Numbered from the stretch's first letter, positions 6,561-15,139 are shown. The stretch: DNA of 27,014 bases from Nitrospirota bacterium (GCA_003232715.1 QIJG01000224.1:1-27014), one strand, 5' to 3'. Numbers and translations are program-made. The notes: generated by a model from the sequence alone, not told the origin.

Positions 6561-8824
6561 TGGCGGAAAAGGGGTTACGCGATTTCTTTCTTGCAGAGGC
6601 AGAAGAACATCTGGTTGTCCTTGAGAAAGGATTCCTTGAGCTGGAAAAGAACCCTTCAGAGCTTTCCGGAATACAGGAGCTCTTCAGGGCTGCCCACTCC
6701 CTTAAGGGTTCCGCAGCACTTGTCAAACTTGATACCACAAGCAAGGTTGCACATAACCTCGAAGATGTCCTTGAGTCAATCAGGGACGGTAATACCTCCG
6801 TTACCGGACCGGTCATTGACTGGCTTCTCCATACCCTTGATGCCATCAAACTCCTTATATCGGAAATAACACTCGGAAATCCTGAAATAATAGAGATTGC
6901 CGCTGAAGTAGAGGAAAGCCTTAAAGAAATCCTTCCGGGGGAAGAGACTGCAAAGAGTATCTCTGTTAAGGAAAAAAAGGCTGTACCTGAGAAGAGGCAG
7001 GTACCCCGGAGAAGAGAGGACATCGAGGTACTGTCGAATTACGTCAGGGTTCATGTTGATAACATAGAACAGATGATGAACCTCGTAGGTGAATTAACAA
7101 TCCTGAAAAATTATCTACTTTCTGAAACAGGGGGAATATTAGACCTTAAAGACGAAATCGACTATGCCGGCAGCAGGTTAATAAAGGAAATAGATGACTT
7201 CAGCAGTAAATACGCTTATTCCATTCCGGACAAGATTACATATGTGGATGCCCTTCTTGAAGATTTCAGGGAGCTTGAGTTTGACAGGTATGATGAGCTG
7301 AATCTCTTTACTCACAAGCTCCACGAGATAATGGACGATATAACAGAGGCACTTAAAGACTCCGCCAATTTCCTTGTTCGGTTTTCGGATCATATCAGGA
7401 TGATCGACAGGATCAATATGGAGATGAGAGAGACTATCTCCCGATCAAGGATGGTAGAGGCCGGCCGGCTCTTTCAGAGGTTTACAAGAACAATCAGGGA
7501 TCTGGCACACCGGTCGGACAAGAAGGTCAGATTTATTGTAAGCGGCACGGAAACCCGTATCGACAGGGTAATCTTTGAACGGCTGTTTGATCCCCTCTTA
7601 CATATAATCCGGAATGCAATATCTCACGGTATAGAGGATCCGGAGGAACGGGTTTCAAAGGGTAAGTCAAAGGTTGGGCGAATCTCACTTGCTGCAAGAA
7701 GAGAGGGCAACAGTGTCGTAATCGATGTAAAAGATGACGGACGGGGTATTGACCTTGGAGCAGTATACAGAAAGGCTGTAAGGCTTGGAATTCTGCAAAA
7801 GGGTGAACGGCTTACCAAGGTGCGGCTCCTTGGTATCCTTTTCAGCCCCGGTTTTACTACCCTTGAAGAGACGGACATAACATCAGGGCGGGGTGTGGGA
7901 CTGGATGTGGTGAGGGAGACTATTGCGGAAATGAACGGGAGAATAACCGTTGCTACATCCGAAGGGAAAGGAACGATTTTCAGGATAAGACTCCCCCTCA
8001 CCCTTATCATTGTCAACACTGTAAGATTCACTGCAGGCGGTATCGAGTTTGTCGTTCCATCAAGCCTTATTCAGGAGCTGATTGAGGTTGACGTGCTGGA
8101 GTACGATACGGAAGCTGAAACCGTACCCTTGAGGGAAACCCGTGTTGAGGCAAAGGACCTCTGTAAACTGCTGAGACTCAATCCGGAAGGCAGGGGTTCA
8201 AAGACACATGCAATTGTATTCAATCTAATGCCCGGCAACCAGGTAGCCCTCCTGGTAGATGAGATAACAGGGCAGGAGGAGACGGTCATCAAGCCGCTCG
8301 GCAAATTTCTTGAAGGCATGAAATATTACTCAGGGGTGAGCATCTCGGCAGGTGGAAGACTGATGCCTGTCCTTAATCCGGTGGCATTGCTCGAACAACC
8401 TGTTGAGACGGAATTCCTGCAGCCTGAGATAGGGGAGCCGGAACGGAAACAGAATATTCTGATAGTGGATGACTCCCTGAGTATCCGCAAATTTGTAAGC
8501 ATCATCCTCCAGCAAAAGGGATACATGGTATACACCGCATCCAATGGTATGGAAGCACTTGCAGTAATTGATGAACATCCTGTCGACCTCATCATCACAG
8601 ATCTTGAGATGCCGGTCATGCACGGTTATGAACTTTTAAGAGAGCTCCGGAGGAAAGGACTTTCTGAAACCATCCCTGTCGTGATATTGACATCAAGAGG
8701 GAGTGAGAAACATAAAGAGAAAGCTGCCTCACTCGGGGCAAAAGAGTATCTGGTAAAACCCTTTGAAGAGGCGTTGCTATTAGAAACAGTGAGAGGGCAG
8801 CTGAAAACCCCTCAATTCAGATAA
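6560..8824 (+). CDS. Hybrid chemosensory histidine kinase CheA with C-terminal receiver (ChpA/FrzE-like)
   Basis: A 754-residue CheA. The P1 HPt domain has phospho-accepting H46 in AAHSLKGSAAL. A charged linker (~110-155) replaces a P2 domain. The dimerisation domain begins at MMNLVGELTILKNYL and holds a long insert (~188-268) with LEFDRYDEL, a motif characteristic of ChpA/PilL-type kinases. The HATPase has N-box RNAISHG (351-357), G1 DDGRGID (392-398) and G2 SGRGVGLDVV (442-451). The CheW-like domain (~485-620) is followed by a receiver (~631-754) with D681. The ChpA-like insert and attached receiver suggest control of surface motility, pili or secretion rather than a flagellum. No CheR or CheB is in the window. 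Confidence 0.93.
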   Translation: MAEKGLRDFFLAEAEEHLVVLEKGFLELEKNPSELSGIQELFRAAHSLKGSAALVKLDTTSKVAHNLEDVLESIRDGNTSVTGPVIDWLLHTLDAIKLLISEITLGNPEIIEIAAEVEESLKEILPGEETAKSISVKEKKAVPEKRQVPRRREDIEVLSNYVRVHVDNIEQMMNLVGELTILKNYLLSETGGILDLKDEIDYAGSRLIKEIDDFSSKYAYSIPDKITYVDALLEDFRELEFDRYDELNLFTHKLHEIMDDITEALKDSANFLVRFSDHIRMIDRINMEMRETISRSRMVEAGRLFQRFTRTIRDLAHRSDKKVRFIVSGTETRIDRVIFERLFDPLLHIIRNAISHGIEDPEERVSKGKSKVGRISLAARREGNSVVIDVKDDGRGIDLGAVYRKAVRLGILQKGERLTKVRLLGILFSPGFTTLEETDITSGRGVGLDVVRETIAEMNGRITVATSEGKGTIFRIRLPLTLIIVNTVRFTAGGIEFVVPSSLIQELIEVDVLEYDTEAETVPLRETRVEAKDLCKLLRLNPEGRGSKTHAIVFNLMPGNQVALLVDEITGQEETVIKPLGKFLEGMKYYSGVSISAGGRLMPVLNPVALLEQPVETEFLQPEIGEPERKQNILIVDDSLSIRKFVSIILQQKGYMVYTASNGMEALAVIDEHPVDLIITDLEMPVMHGYELLRELRRKGLSETIPVVILTSRGSEKHKEKAASLGAKEYLVKPFEEALLLETVRGQLKTPQFR

Positions 8825-8843
8825 ACCCGGACCCGGGACGAAC

Positions 8844-10595
8844 CTAAACCGTCTCTCCCTCCTCTGATATCCTGAATTTTTCAACAGATGAGAGCAGTTC
8901 TTTTGAAGAGCCGGAAAGCTTCCCTGAGATCTCTGTTGAGTCCTGAACCAGCGTTAACAGCTCAAGAGAGATGCCGTTGACGGATTCCATTGAAAGGACA
9001 ACATCGCCTGCCATCTCCCTCTGAATCTGGGATAACTGGAATATCTCCGAGACGATACCCTTTGTTTTGTCAACAGAACCTTCTATATCCGTAAAGGCGA
9101 TACCTGTCTCAGACGCAAGGACAGACTGCTTCCCGACTATTTCAGTCTCGTCTTCCAGTGACGTGGTTATTTCACTTGCCTCTGTCTGTATCGCACGTAT
9201 GATATTGGTTATCTGCTTGGTTGCCTCTGCCGACTTGTCGGCAAGCCTGCGTATCTCTTCAGCGATAACCACAAAACCCTTACCCGCGTCGCCGGCCCTT
9301 GCTGCCTCAATAGAGGCATTCATTGCCAAAAGGTTTGTCCTTGATGCAACCTCTGCAATAAGGCCTGAAATGGTTCCGATCTCTATAATTCTCTCAGACA
9401 GCATCTTCATCTTTTTATTGATGGTTTGAACCGTTGCCCTGACAACTTTCATACCTTCGATACTCTGATTGACCAGTTCTCCACCCTTTGACGCTGCTTC
9501 TGAGGCCTCAGCAGAAATCCTTGTTGCCTCTCCGGTCTCATCAGAGATTTTTATTGTGGCATCAACCGTCTCATTGACTGCTTCAGTGGCTCCTTTTAGC
9601 TGACCCATCTGGTTTTCAGCCCCGTCCGCCATCTTCTTCAGCATATCAAGGAGTCTGAAGCTCTCTTCACCAACACTGCGGGCAGTGTTTCTGACATCCC
9701 TGAAGAGGAATGAAAGCTCATCCACCATCAGATTAAAGGCATCGGCAATCGAGCCGAATACATCCGCAGTAACAGGTGCACGCACAGTAAGGTCGCCCTC
9801 TGCAGCAGTACTGACAACTTCAAGGAATTTGATGACATTTTCCTGAACCTTTTTTCTTTCTTCATCTGTCTGTATATATTCACTCAACTTATCAAGGGTC
9901 TCATTGAAGACAACTGCTATCTTGCCAAACTCATCTGATGATCTGACAGGTAGTCTGACATCGGACTCTCCACGGCCAACGGCCTCAATACCTGCCATCA
10001 GGGACTTTAAGGGTTCCACCATCCTTGACGATATAGCCAGCGAGACCGCAGTTCCGATAAACAGAGTTATTATATAAAATAAGGCTATCACCATTGAGCG
10101 TTCCTTAAGAACATCCAGAAAACTCACTTTATAAAACCCGGCGCTCATGCTCCCGTATATATCTATTCCGTATGATGCCAGGGGATAGTTGATATTTATT
10201 ATTTTCCCGAAGGGCTTGACATCGAGTTCCTGCACAGTCTCTTTTGGATTCAGACCGATCTTTTTCAACTCAGCGGGGATTTTTCCTTTAAAAGAGTTCT
10301 CAAATACTTTTCCATCGCGGTCTCTGAATATATAGTATGCAAGGTTGGGGGAGGATTTCTTTAGTCGGAGAGCAAATGTCTTCACAGCGCTTATGTCTTT
10401 CGTTGACAGCAGATCACTTACTGCGGCAGCCTGATCGGCAACAAAGAGTTTCTGTTTTTCAATTGTCGTCTTTATGCGGCCTTTCCATGTATCGTACAAT
10501 TGGTATGTAAAAATTGCAGTGACCATTAATAATATAACGGCCAGGAACGTAATGGTAAGCTTCACCCTGATACTTGTACCCTTTTTAATAGCCAT
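8844..10595 (-). CDS. Methyl-accepting chemotaxis protein with two HAMP domains
   Basis: A 583-residue transmembrane chemoreceptor. TM1 lies at about residues 12-31 and TM2 at 168-190, enclosing a periplasmic sensor of ~130 residues with a Cache-like pattern (YYIFRDRDGKVFENSFKG), ligand unknown. HAMP1 spans ~191-243 and a second HAMP ~252-300. The signalling hairpin tip is at 419-453 (TNLLAMNASIEAARAGDAGKG). No C-terminal CheR-docking pentapeptide is seen. An AGGAGGG ribosome-binding site lies 3 bases before the ATG. The gene converges on cheA with only 19 bases between stop codons, and its own promoter is probably shared with the small ORF upstream. It is the obvious receptor for the CheW/CheA pair. 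Confidence 0.93.
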   Translation of the reverse strand: MAIKKGTSIRVKLTITFLAVILLMVTAIFTYQLYDTWKGRIKTTIEKQKLFVADQAAAVSDLLSTKDISAVKTFALRLKKSSPNLAYYIFRDRDGKVFENSFKGKIPAELKKIGLNPKETVQELDVKPFGKIININYPLASYGIDIYGSMSAGFYKVSFLDVLKERSMVIALFYIITLFIGTAVSLAISSRMVEPLKSLMAGIEAVGRGESDVRLPVRSSDEFGKIAVVFNETLDKLSEYIQTDEERKKVQENVIKFLEVVSTAAEGDLTVRAPVTADVFGSIADAFNLMVDELSFLFRDVRNTARSVGEESFRLLDMLKKMADGAENQMGQLKGATEAVNETVDATIKISDETGEATRISAEASEAASKGGELVNQSIEGMKVVRATVQTINKKMKMLSERIIEIGTISGLIAEVASRTNLLAMNASIEAARAGDAGKGFVVIAEEIRRLADKSAEATKQITNIIRAIQTEASEITTSLEDETEIVGKQSVLASETGIAFTDIEGSVDKTKGIVSEIFQLSQIQREMAGDVVLSMESVNGISLELLTLVQDSTEISGKLSGSSKELLSSVEKFRISEEGETV

Positions 10596-10670
10596 AAACC
10601 CTCCTTGGAAGGAATTTTTTATTTATCTGCATAGATCCGGAAATCCTTGCACCATTCATTGAGACAGGTA

Positions 10671-10856
10671 TCAATCACCCTTCTTATAGATACTCCCCTC
10701 TATCCTGTTATAATTTATGGTGAACTCCCTGTTCGGTGAGGGTTGAGACGGTAAAAGCTCTGCAAAGCAGGGCAATCTCTGTTGGAACGGACCATACCCC
10801 ATGCCTGTAAGGGCATAATGTACATTATAGTGAAACTCATTGAAATATACAAGCAT
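10671..10856 (-). CDS. Candidate small ORF upstream of the MCP gene, function unknown
   Basis: A 61-codon ORF reading toward the MCP gene, with GAGGAGAA just before its ATG and 75 bases between its stop and the MCP start. A TATAAT on the same strand lies ~60 bases upstream. The product is rich in aromatic residues (MLVYFNEFHYNVHYAL) and has no signal peptide, transmembrane helix or motif I recognise. The same DNA carries several short palindromes, so it may instead be a structured leader. I would treat it as a candidate only. Apart from this, 10596-10939 holds only the divergent promoters. Confidence 0.4.
   Translation of the reverse strand: MLVYFNEFHYNVHYALTGMGYGPFQQRLPCFAELLPSQPSPNREFTINYNRIEGSIYKKGD
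10815..10828. promoter_or_regulatory. Perfect 14-bp palindrome ATAATGTACATTAT
   Basis: A perfect 14-base palindrome within the divergent control region between the MCP and OmpR-type regulator genes. It follows directly on a second small inverted repeat (ATGCC at 10801-10805 with GGCAT at 10812-10816). It could be an operator for a dimeric regulator or simply part of the small ORF. Confidence 0.3.
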
Positions 10857-10917
10857 TTCTCCTCAATCGAATTTCTGTAACATCGCTCCGGCACAACTAC
10901 TTCATAGTTTTTATGCT

Positions 10918-10923
10918 ATTATA
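10918..10923 (-). promoter_or_regulatory. Minus-strand -10 box toward the small ORF and MCP
   Basis: On the minus strand 10923-10918 reads TATAAT. Transcription would start near 10910 and give a leader of ~50 bases before the small ORF, which has its own Shine-Dalgarno site. It overlaps the control region of the divergent regulator gene. No clear -35 was identified. Confidence 0.4.
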
Positions 10924-10932
10924 TGTTATTAT
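10924..10932 (+). promoter_or_regulatory. Extended -10 promoter of the OmpR-type regulator, probably leaderless
   Basis: TGTTATTAT is an extended -10 (TGn plus TATTAT) ending 7 bases before the ATG at 10940, so transcription should start at the start codon. No Shine-Dalgarno sequence is present. This favours the ATG at 10940 over the in-frame ATG at 10913, which lies upstream of the -10 box. Confidence 0.5.
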
Positions 10933-10939
10933 AGGTATT

Positions 10940-11632
10940 ATGCAGGGTTATCGAATACTCATAGTAGAAGATGAAAGAAAGATAGCTGATATCGTCAAGG
11001 CATATCTTGAAAACGAGAGGTTCAAGGTAGCCACTGCCGAAACAGGACAGAATGCTTTAGAGTTGCTGAAAAATGGGGTTGACCTTATAATACTCGATCT
11101 GATGCTCCCGGATATGCATGGTGAGGACATATGTCAGGCAATTCGGGAAAACTCCCAAATACCGATCATTATGCTCACTGCAAAGAGCGAAGAGGAAGAG
11201 CGGATAAAAGGGCTCGGCATCGGAGCTGATGACTATGTGGTAAAACCCTTCAGTCCGCGGGAACTCGTTGCAAGGGTCAAGGCACTCCTGCGAAGGACCA
11301 AAGGGTTAAAAAAGAAGGTGAGCTTTAATAATGGTAACCTTATAATCGATGCTTCGCGCTATGAGGTCATAAAAAACGGCTCCGTGGTAGTCTTTACTCC
11401 AACAGAGTTCAAGCTCCTCATCAACCTTACCGAACGGCCCGGACAGGTCTTCACAAGAGTTCAACTCGTAAACGCAATTCTCGGTTACGATTTTGAAGGT
11501 TATGACAGGACGGTCGATGCACACATTAAGAACATCCGTCACAAGATCGAAGACGATCCAAGAACCCCTCTTTACATAAAAACAGTTTACGGAGTAGGTT
11601 ACAGGTTTATCGGCTTACCTGATGAGGACTAA
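10940..11632 (+). CDS. OmpR/PhoB-family DNA-binding response regulator
   Basis: A 230-residue regulator. The receiver (residues ~5-118) has E10-D11 acidic pocket, phospho-acceptor D53 (LIILDLMLPDMHG), T80 and K102 (DDYVVKPFSP). The winged-helix output (~130-226) has FTPTEFKLLINL, RTVDAHIKNIRHKIEDD and IKTVYGVGYRF, the classic OmpR recognition-helix and wing motifs. I start it at 10940 (MQGYRILIVEDE) because the upstream in-frame ATG would precede the promoter and adds a hydrophobic stretch unlike the family. It overlaps the histidine kinase gene by 11 bases, so the two are a cognate pair. Target genes are not evident. Confidence 0.93.
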   Translation: MQGYRILIVEDERKIADIVKAYLENERFKVATAETGQNALELLKNGVDLIILDLMLPDMHGEDICQAIRENSQIPIIMLTAKSEEEERIKGLGIGADDYVVKPFSPRELVARVKALLRRTKGLKKKVSFNNGNLIIDASRYEVIKNGSVVVFTPTEFKLLINLTERPGQVFTRVQLVNAILGYDFEGYDRTVDAHIKNIRHKIEDDPRTPLYIKTVYGVGYRFIGLPDED

Positions 11633-13007
11633 GTTATTCCTGTCATTTATACTTATAATATTTCTTGCCCTCCTCTCCAATGTTGTCTTTGAACGGCTTA
11701 CCCTGAAAGATTTCGATGAGTTTGTAAGGGGAACAAGAGAAGACCAGATATACTGGGTCATGGCCTCAATTGAAGGAAGTTATGTAAATAATAAGTGGGA
11801 TATGGAACATCTCGACATGGCGCTTCACTGGGGGTTAATGCTCGGTCTCGAAACCTATGTCGAGGATACCTCCGGAAAGAAAATCCTCTCCTCAACAGAG
11901 GTCCTCCTGTCTCTGAATCCAAACATGTTTAAGCGGATGCTTTCCATCCTGAAGTTGCCTATCGGTGAGGGTGAATATGCCTGGTATCCCCTCTATGTCA
12001 AGGGCAAAGAGATCGGAAAACTATATACCAGACCACTCAAACGACTCGGGGCTATTGCCCTCAAGGAAGATATCTTCAGACACAGGGGAAGAGAGTTTCT
12101 CATCAGCTCGTTCCTGATAGCAGGTAGTGGAGCAATTTTTCTTTCCATACTCTTTACCATCTACCTCTCCACACCGGTAAGACGATTGAACGCTGCAGCA
12201 GAAAATATAGCAAAAGGAGACCTCTCGGTAAAGATACCCCCATTACACCGACCCTTCGGAAGTCTTTACAGCTCCCTGAAATGCCATGACGAGATGGACA
12301 GGCTTACAGATACATTTAATTATATGGCAGAGGCCCTGAGGAGGGAGGATGCCCTAAGGAAACACCTTACTTCCAACGTAGCCCATGAATTGAGAACACC
12401 GTTGGCCATTATCAGGGTAAACCTTGAGGCTATTGAAGACGGAATAATAACAGATACGCCTACCGTAATAAATAATATAACCTCTGAAATCCAGAGACTC
12501 ATCTCTCTCGTGGAAGGGATAGAGGATATAACAAGGGCTGAGGCAAGTTTCTTCAGGAAAGGCCCCCTGTCAGAGATTGACCTCAAGGAGTTTATCGAGA
12601 CAATTACGAGTGGAATGACCAAGATGATAAAAGAAAAGGGGCTTTTTATCAAGACAGAGGGACCTTCTGTTACGGTGAAGACCTATCCTGAAAAACTGCA
12701 CATCATACTGAAAAACCTTCTCACAAACGCCTATAAATTCACACATAGCGGAGGGATTACCGTAAGCTGGGACAAGCATAAAAAAGATGGGGGTACTGCA
12801 GGATTTTATATCACGGTTGAAGATTCAGGAAAAGGTATCACACCCGCAGATATTTCAAAAATATTTGAACGGTTTTACAAGGGAAAAGACTCAGGTGGCA
12901 GGGGGCTCGGACTTGCCATTGTGACAGAGCTGACAGAGGTGATAGGGGGAAGGATTGAGGTAGAAAGCACACAGGATATCGGTTCACGGTTTACCGTCAC
13001 GTTCTGA
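11622..13007 (+). CDS. Membrane-bound sensor histidine kinase with HAMP domain
   Basis: A 461-residue kinase paired with the preceding regulator. TM1 is at ~4-24, a periplasmic sensor of ~135 residues follows with no recognised fold, and TM2 is at ~159-182. The HAMP domain (~182-243) has an insert of about a dozen residues (HRPFGSLYSSLKC) between its two helices. HisKA has phospho-accepting H255 in SNVAHELRTPLA. HATPase has NLLTNAYKF, EDSGKGI, a KIFERFYKG F-box and GGRGLGLAIV. The protein ends right after the last beta strand, which is normal for this class. The ATG lies inside the regulator gene and translation is probably coupled. The stimulus is unknown; the domain order resembles envelope-stress kinases such as BaeS. 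Confidence 0.92.
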   Translation: MRTKLFLSFILIIFLALLSNVVFERLTLKDFDEFVRGTREDQIYWVMASIEGSYVNNKWDMEHLDMALHWGLMLGLETYVEDTSGKKILSSTEVLLSLNPNMFKRMLSILKLPIGEGEYAWYPLYVKGKEIGKLYTRPLKRLGAIALKEDIFRHRGREFLISSFLIAGSGAIFLSILFTIYLSTPVRRLNAAAENIAKGDLSVKIPPLHRPFGSLYSSLKCHDEMDRLTDTFNYMAEALRREDALRKHLTSNVAHELRTPLAIIRVNLEAIEDGIITDTPTVINNITSEIQRLISLVEGIEDITRAEASFFRKGPLSEIDLKEFIETITSGMTKMIKEKGLFIKTEGPSVTVKTYPEKLHIILKNLLTNAYKFTHSGGITVSWDKHKKDGGTAGFYITVEDSGKGITPADISKIFERFYKGKDSGGRGLGLAIVTELTEVIGGRIEVESTQDIGSRFTVTF

Positions 13008-13116
13008 AGATATACGGCAGACTATTTTCATACTTTCTTCATCTTTTTGTATTACTCTTGAAAGTAGGAGTAAAGGGTTTACCTTAGCTGCAGCAAACAG
13101 AGGTCACAGATAAAAG

Positions 13117-13443
13117 ATGTTCATCTTGTTACGCAAAATGAAATACTCAGCAGTATCGGCGATGATTCTGTTTATGCTGACAGCGCCTTCAACTTTTGCA
13201 CAACAATATGCACAACAAAAAGAACAGACTGTAACACCCTATGGCGATTTCTGTTCCCTGTGCGGCACTTACGGTATCTGTACAATACAGACGAGTCCGG
13301 AAAAGGCAGAGCGGGCAATAAGAGACTATTACAATAAGAAAGGGCTTGGTGTGGAGATAGAAGAGATAAGCGGAAGGTTTATAAAGGCAAAAGTAAAGGA
13401 CAAGGGGAAAGTTGTCGACACCATTCTCTTTGACAGCAGCTAA
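13117..13443 (+). CDS. Small exported protein with CxxC motif, function unknown
   Basis: A 108-residue product with a Sec signal peptide (hydrophobic core AVSAMILFMLTAP, predicted cleavage after TFA). The mature part starts QQYAQQKEQ, then has FCSLCGTYGIC, a CxxC followed by a third Cys, and a C-terminal region (ERAIRDYYNKKGLGVEIEEI then GRFIKAKVKDKGKVVDTILF) that resembles the helix-strand pattern of PepSY-like domains. The cysteines could bind a metal or form a disulfide. An ATG at 13138 is an alternative start; the ATG at 13117 is kept because AGAGGT lies upstream. It ends tail-to-tail with the acyltransferase gene, the two stop codons overlapping. I do not recognise a named family. Confidence 0.75.
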   Translation: MFILLRKMKYSAVSAMILFMLTAPSTFAQQYAQQKEQTVTPYGDFCSLCGTYGICTIQTSPEKAERAIRDYYNKKGLGVEIEEISGRFIKAKVKDKGKVVDTILFDSS

Positions 13444-14330
13444 ATCCTCTTCCACCTGCGGTGAATCCAGAGCCATTCAGCAGGATTTTCCATTACGTAT
13501 CTCTCAACAAAAGATGTGAACCTCTTCGTATCCTCAAGAACCGCCCTTTCAATGTCTTCTGCGTCGGAAAGTTCTACCTCGGGATGTATCTTCACCAGGT
13601 GATGCCCGTTATCCCTCCTCTTTATAAAGACCGGCACAACCGGAGCCCCGGTCTTTCTTGCAATAAGGCCCGGTGACTTAATTGCCCATGCAGGCCTGCC
13701 GAGGAACTCAACCACAACACCCTCGGAGGGCAGGACACTCTGATCAATGAGTATCCCCACTGTGCCACCATTCCTGATCTGGGATATTATGGCCCTGAGC
13801 GCGCCCTTTTTGTATATCACCGAGTTGCCGTATCTCTTTCTGACCCCTTCAATGAGACTATTTAAATATGGATTGTTTATGGGTCTTGCTACAGCTCCGA
13901 CAGGAGAGACCTTACAGGAAACGGCAAGTGCAAGGAGTTCCCAGTTACCACAGTGCCCTGTAATCAGAAGGATACCCTTTCCCTTCTCCCTCGCTCTATG
14001 ATAATTATCAATTCCCTCCACCTCTATTCTATCCAGTATCTTGTTGCCGAACCCATGGTAAACCTTCACTATTTCAGCAGCGTACATCCCGAGGTTTCTG
14101 AAATGCTCTTTTGTTAACTCAGCCGCAGGAACGCTGTTGTCAATGAATCCCGCCCGGATGGCATGGCTGATGTTATCAACAGCTATTCTTCTCCTGCTCC
14201 CCCATATAAAATACCCCATAAGCCCTATCAGGGAACCCACCCTGAGCGCCAACCGTAAAGGCATAACACCTATGGGAAGAGTTACGGCATACAGAAGGCC
14301 CATCTGCAAGAGCCACAGGACATTCCTCAT
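13440..14330 (-). CDS. Lipid A biosynthesis acyltransferase, LpxL/HtrB family
   Basis: A 296-residue inner-membrane-associated enzyme that transfers a secondary acyl chain from acyl-ACP to the lipid A precursor. The N-terminal membrane anchor (~5-40) is followed by the catalytic HxxxxE motif H126-E131 in GHCGNWE. Further family marks are GAVARPINNPYLN, GGTVGILIDQSV and the C-terminal NPAEWLWIHRRWK. The length is normal. The start ATG is preceded by AAGGACGGAGA and overlaps the stop of a small remnant ORF by ATGA. Which of the secondary acylation sites it serves cannot be decided. It shows that the organism makes an outer membrane with lipid A. Confidence 0.92.
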   Translation of the reverse strand: MRNVLWLLQMGLLYAVTLPIGVMPLRLALRVGSLIGLMGYFIWGSRRRIAVDNISHAIRAGFIDNSVPAAELTKEHFRNLGMYAAEIVKVYHGFGNKILDRIEVEGIDNYHRAREKGKGILLITGHCGNWELLALAVSCKVSPVGAVARPINNPYLNSLIEGVRKRYGNSVIYKKGALRAIISQIRNGGTVGILIDQSVLPSEGVVVEFLGRPAWAIKSPGLIARKTGAPVVPVFIKRRDNGHHLVKIHPEVELSDAEDIERAVLEDTKRFTSFVERYVMENPAEWLWIHRRWKRI

Positions 14331-14464
14331 TCTCCGTCCTTAGCTCTCAGTGCACGGTCCCGGCCAATCGTACCTTCAAACGGGGGAAGTTCATCCGTTG
14401 TTTTAAAGGTGAAGAGTCTAGTGTCACATTGCCTGTACAGGTCATCCACTGTCAGAGACTTCAC
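14327..14464 (-). pseudogene. Remnant of a Lon-related protease (AAA_32 N-terminus), 45 codons
   Basis: A short ORF starting GTG at 14464, with a strong AGGAGGGG ribosome-binding site. Its product (VKSLTVDDLYRQCDTR, LFTFKTTDELPP, FEGTIGRDRALRA) matches the N-terminus of Lon-related ATP-dependent proteases of the PF13654 type, where the last motif reads IGQDRALRA and runs into the ATPase domain. Here the sequence ends after RALRA with KDGE and a stop, so more than 90 percent of the protein is missing. The remaining frame ends with ATGA, overlapping the acyltransferase start, and now serves as an upstream cistron. The initiation signals look intact. It is probably a deletion relic and possibly still translated. 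Confidence 0.65.
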
Positions 14465-14494
14465 CAGCTTCCCCTCCTTTTGTTGTAGATCGTT

Positions 14495-15139
14495 CTATGC
14501 CCTGGGATGATATTTTTCATATACCTTTTTAAGCCTGTCGGATGTAACCTTTGTATAAATCTGCGTTGTAGAAATATCCGAATGTCCGAGCATCTTCTGT
14601 ATAGAGCGCAGATCAGCCCCACCTTCAAGGAGATGGGTTGCAAAAGAGTGACGGATAACATGGGGAGAAACCTTTATCCCTACCCGTCTTCCGTATTCCT
14701 TTATTGTCTGCCAGAACCTCTGGCGGGTAAGCGCCGTCCCCCTCAGAGATATAAATAAATAGGGAGACTCCTTACCCTTGAGCAGACTCGACCTTAACTG
14801 CTTCATATACTTACGGACATTTCCAATCGTCCGCTCACTTACAGGCACTACCCTTTCCCTGGAACCCTTGCCGATCACCCTCACAAACCCGGCATCGAGG
14901 TTTACATCCTCTACCCTGAGATTAACAAGCTCACTTACACGGAGACCTGAAGCATACATGAGCTCAAGCATGGCAAGGTCTCTGAGAGCGAGGTCTCCGC
15001 CTTCTATTGCCTCAAGAAGCCTGAGCACATCAGCAACAGAAATCGCCTTTGGAAGCCTCTCCCACCTCGCAGGGGTCTGCAGATTTTCCGAAGGGTCCTC
15101 TCTTCTCAATTTTTCAAGGATAAGATACCTGCAGAAGAG
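14495..15139 (-). pseudogene. xerD: Tyrosine recombinase XerD, catalytic part (frame broken from N-terminal part)
   Basis: This frame encodes the rest of XerD from LFCRYLILEKLRREDPSENL onward. All catalytic residues of the tyrosine recombinase domain are present: first Arg in SGLRVSEL, Lys in IGKGSRERVVP, His-Arg in SPHVIRHSFATHLL, His in LGHSDISTTQIYT and its nucleophilic Tyr. The end, KKVYEKYHPRA, matches the XerD C-terminus. A TTG at 15109 could start the fragment, but without the N-terminal core-binding domain it would bind dif poorly. XerCD normally resolves chromosome dimers at dif, so loss of this gene would matter unless another copy exists. Confidence 0.88.

Noticed and set aside
8825..8843. 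CCCGG/CCCGGG palindromes between cheA and the MCP gene as a bidirectional terminator
   Set aside because: No T tracts on either side and the arms are only a few bases long.
13005..13048. Terminator after the histidine kinase (TGAAGA/TCTTCA then CTTTTTG)
   Set aside because: The stem is only 6 bp with a 25-base loop and a short T run; too weak to call.
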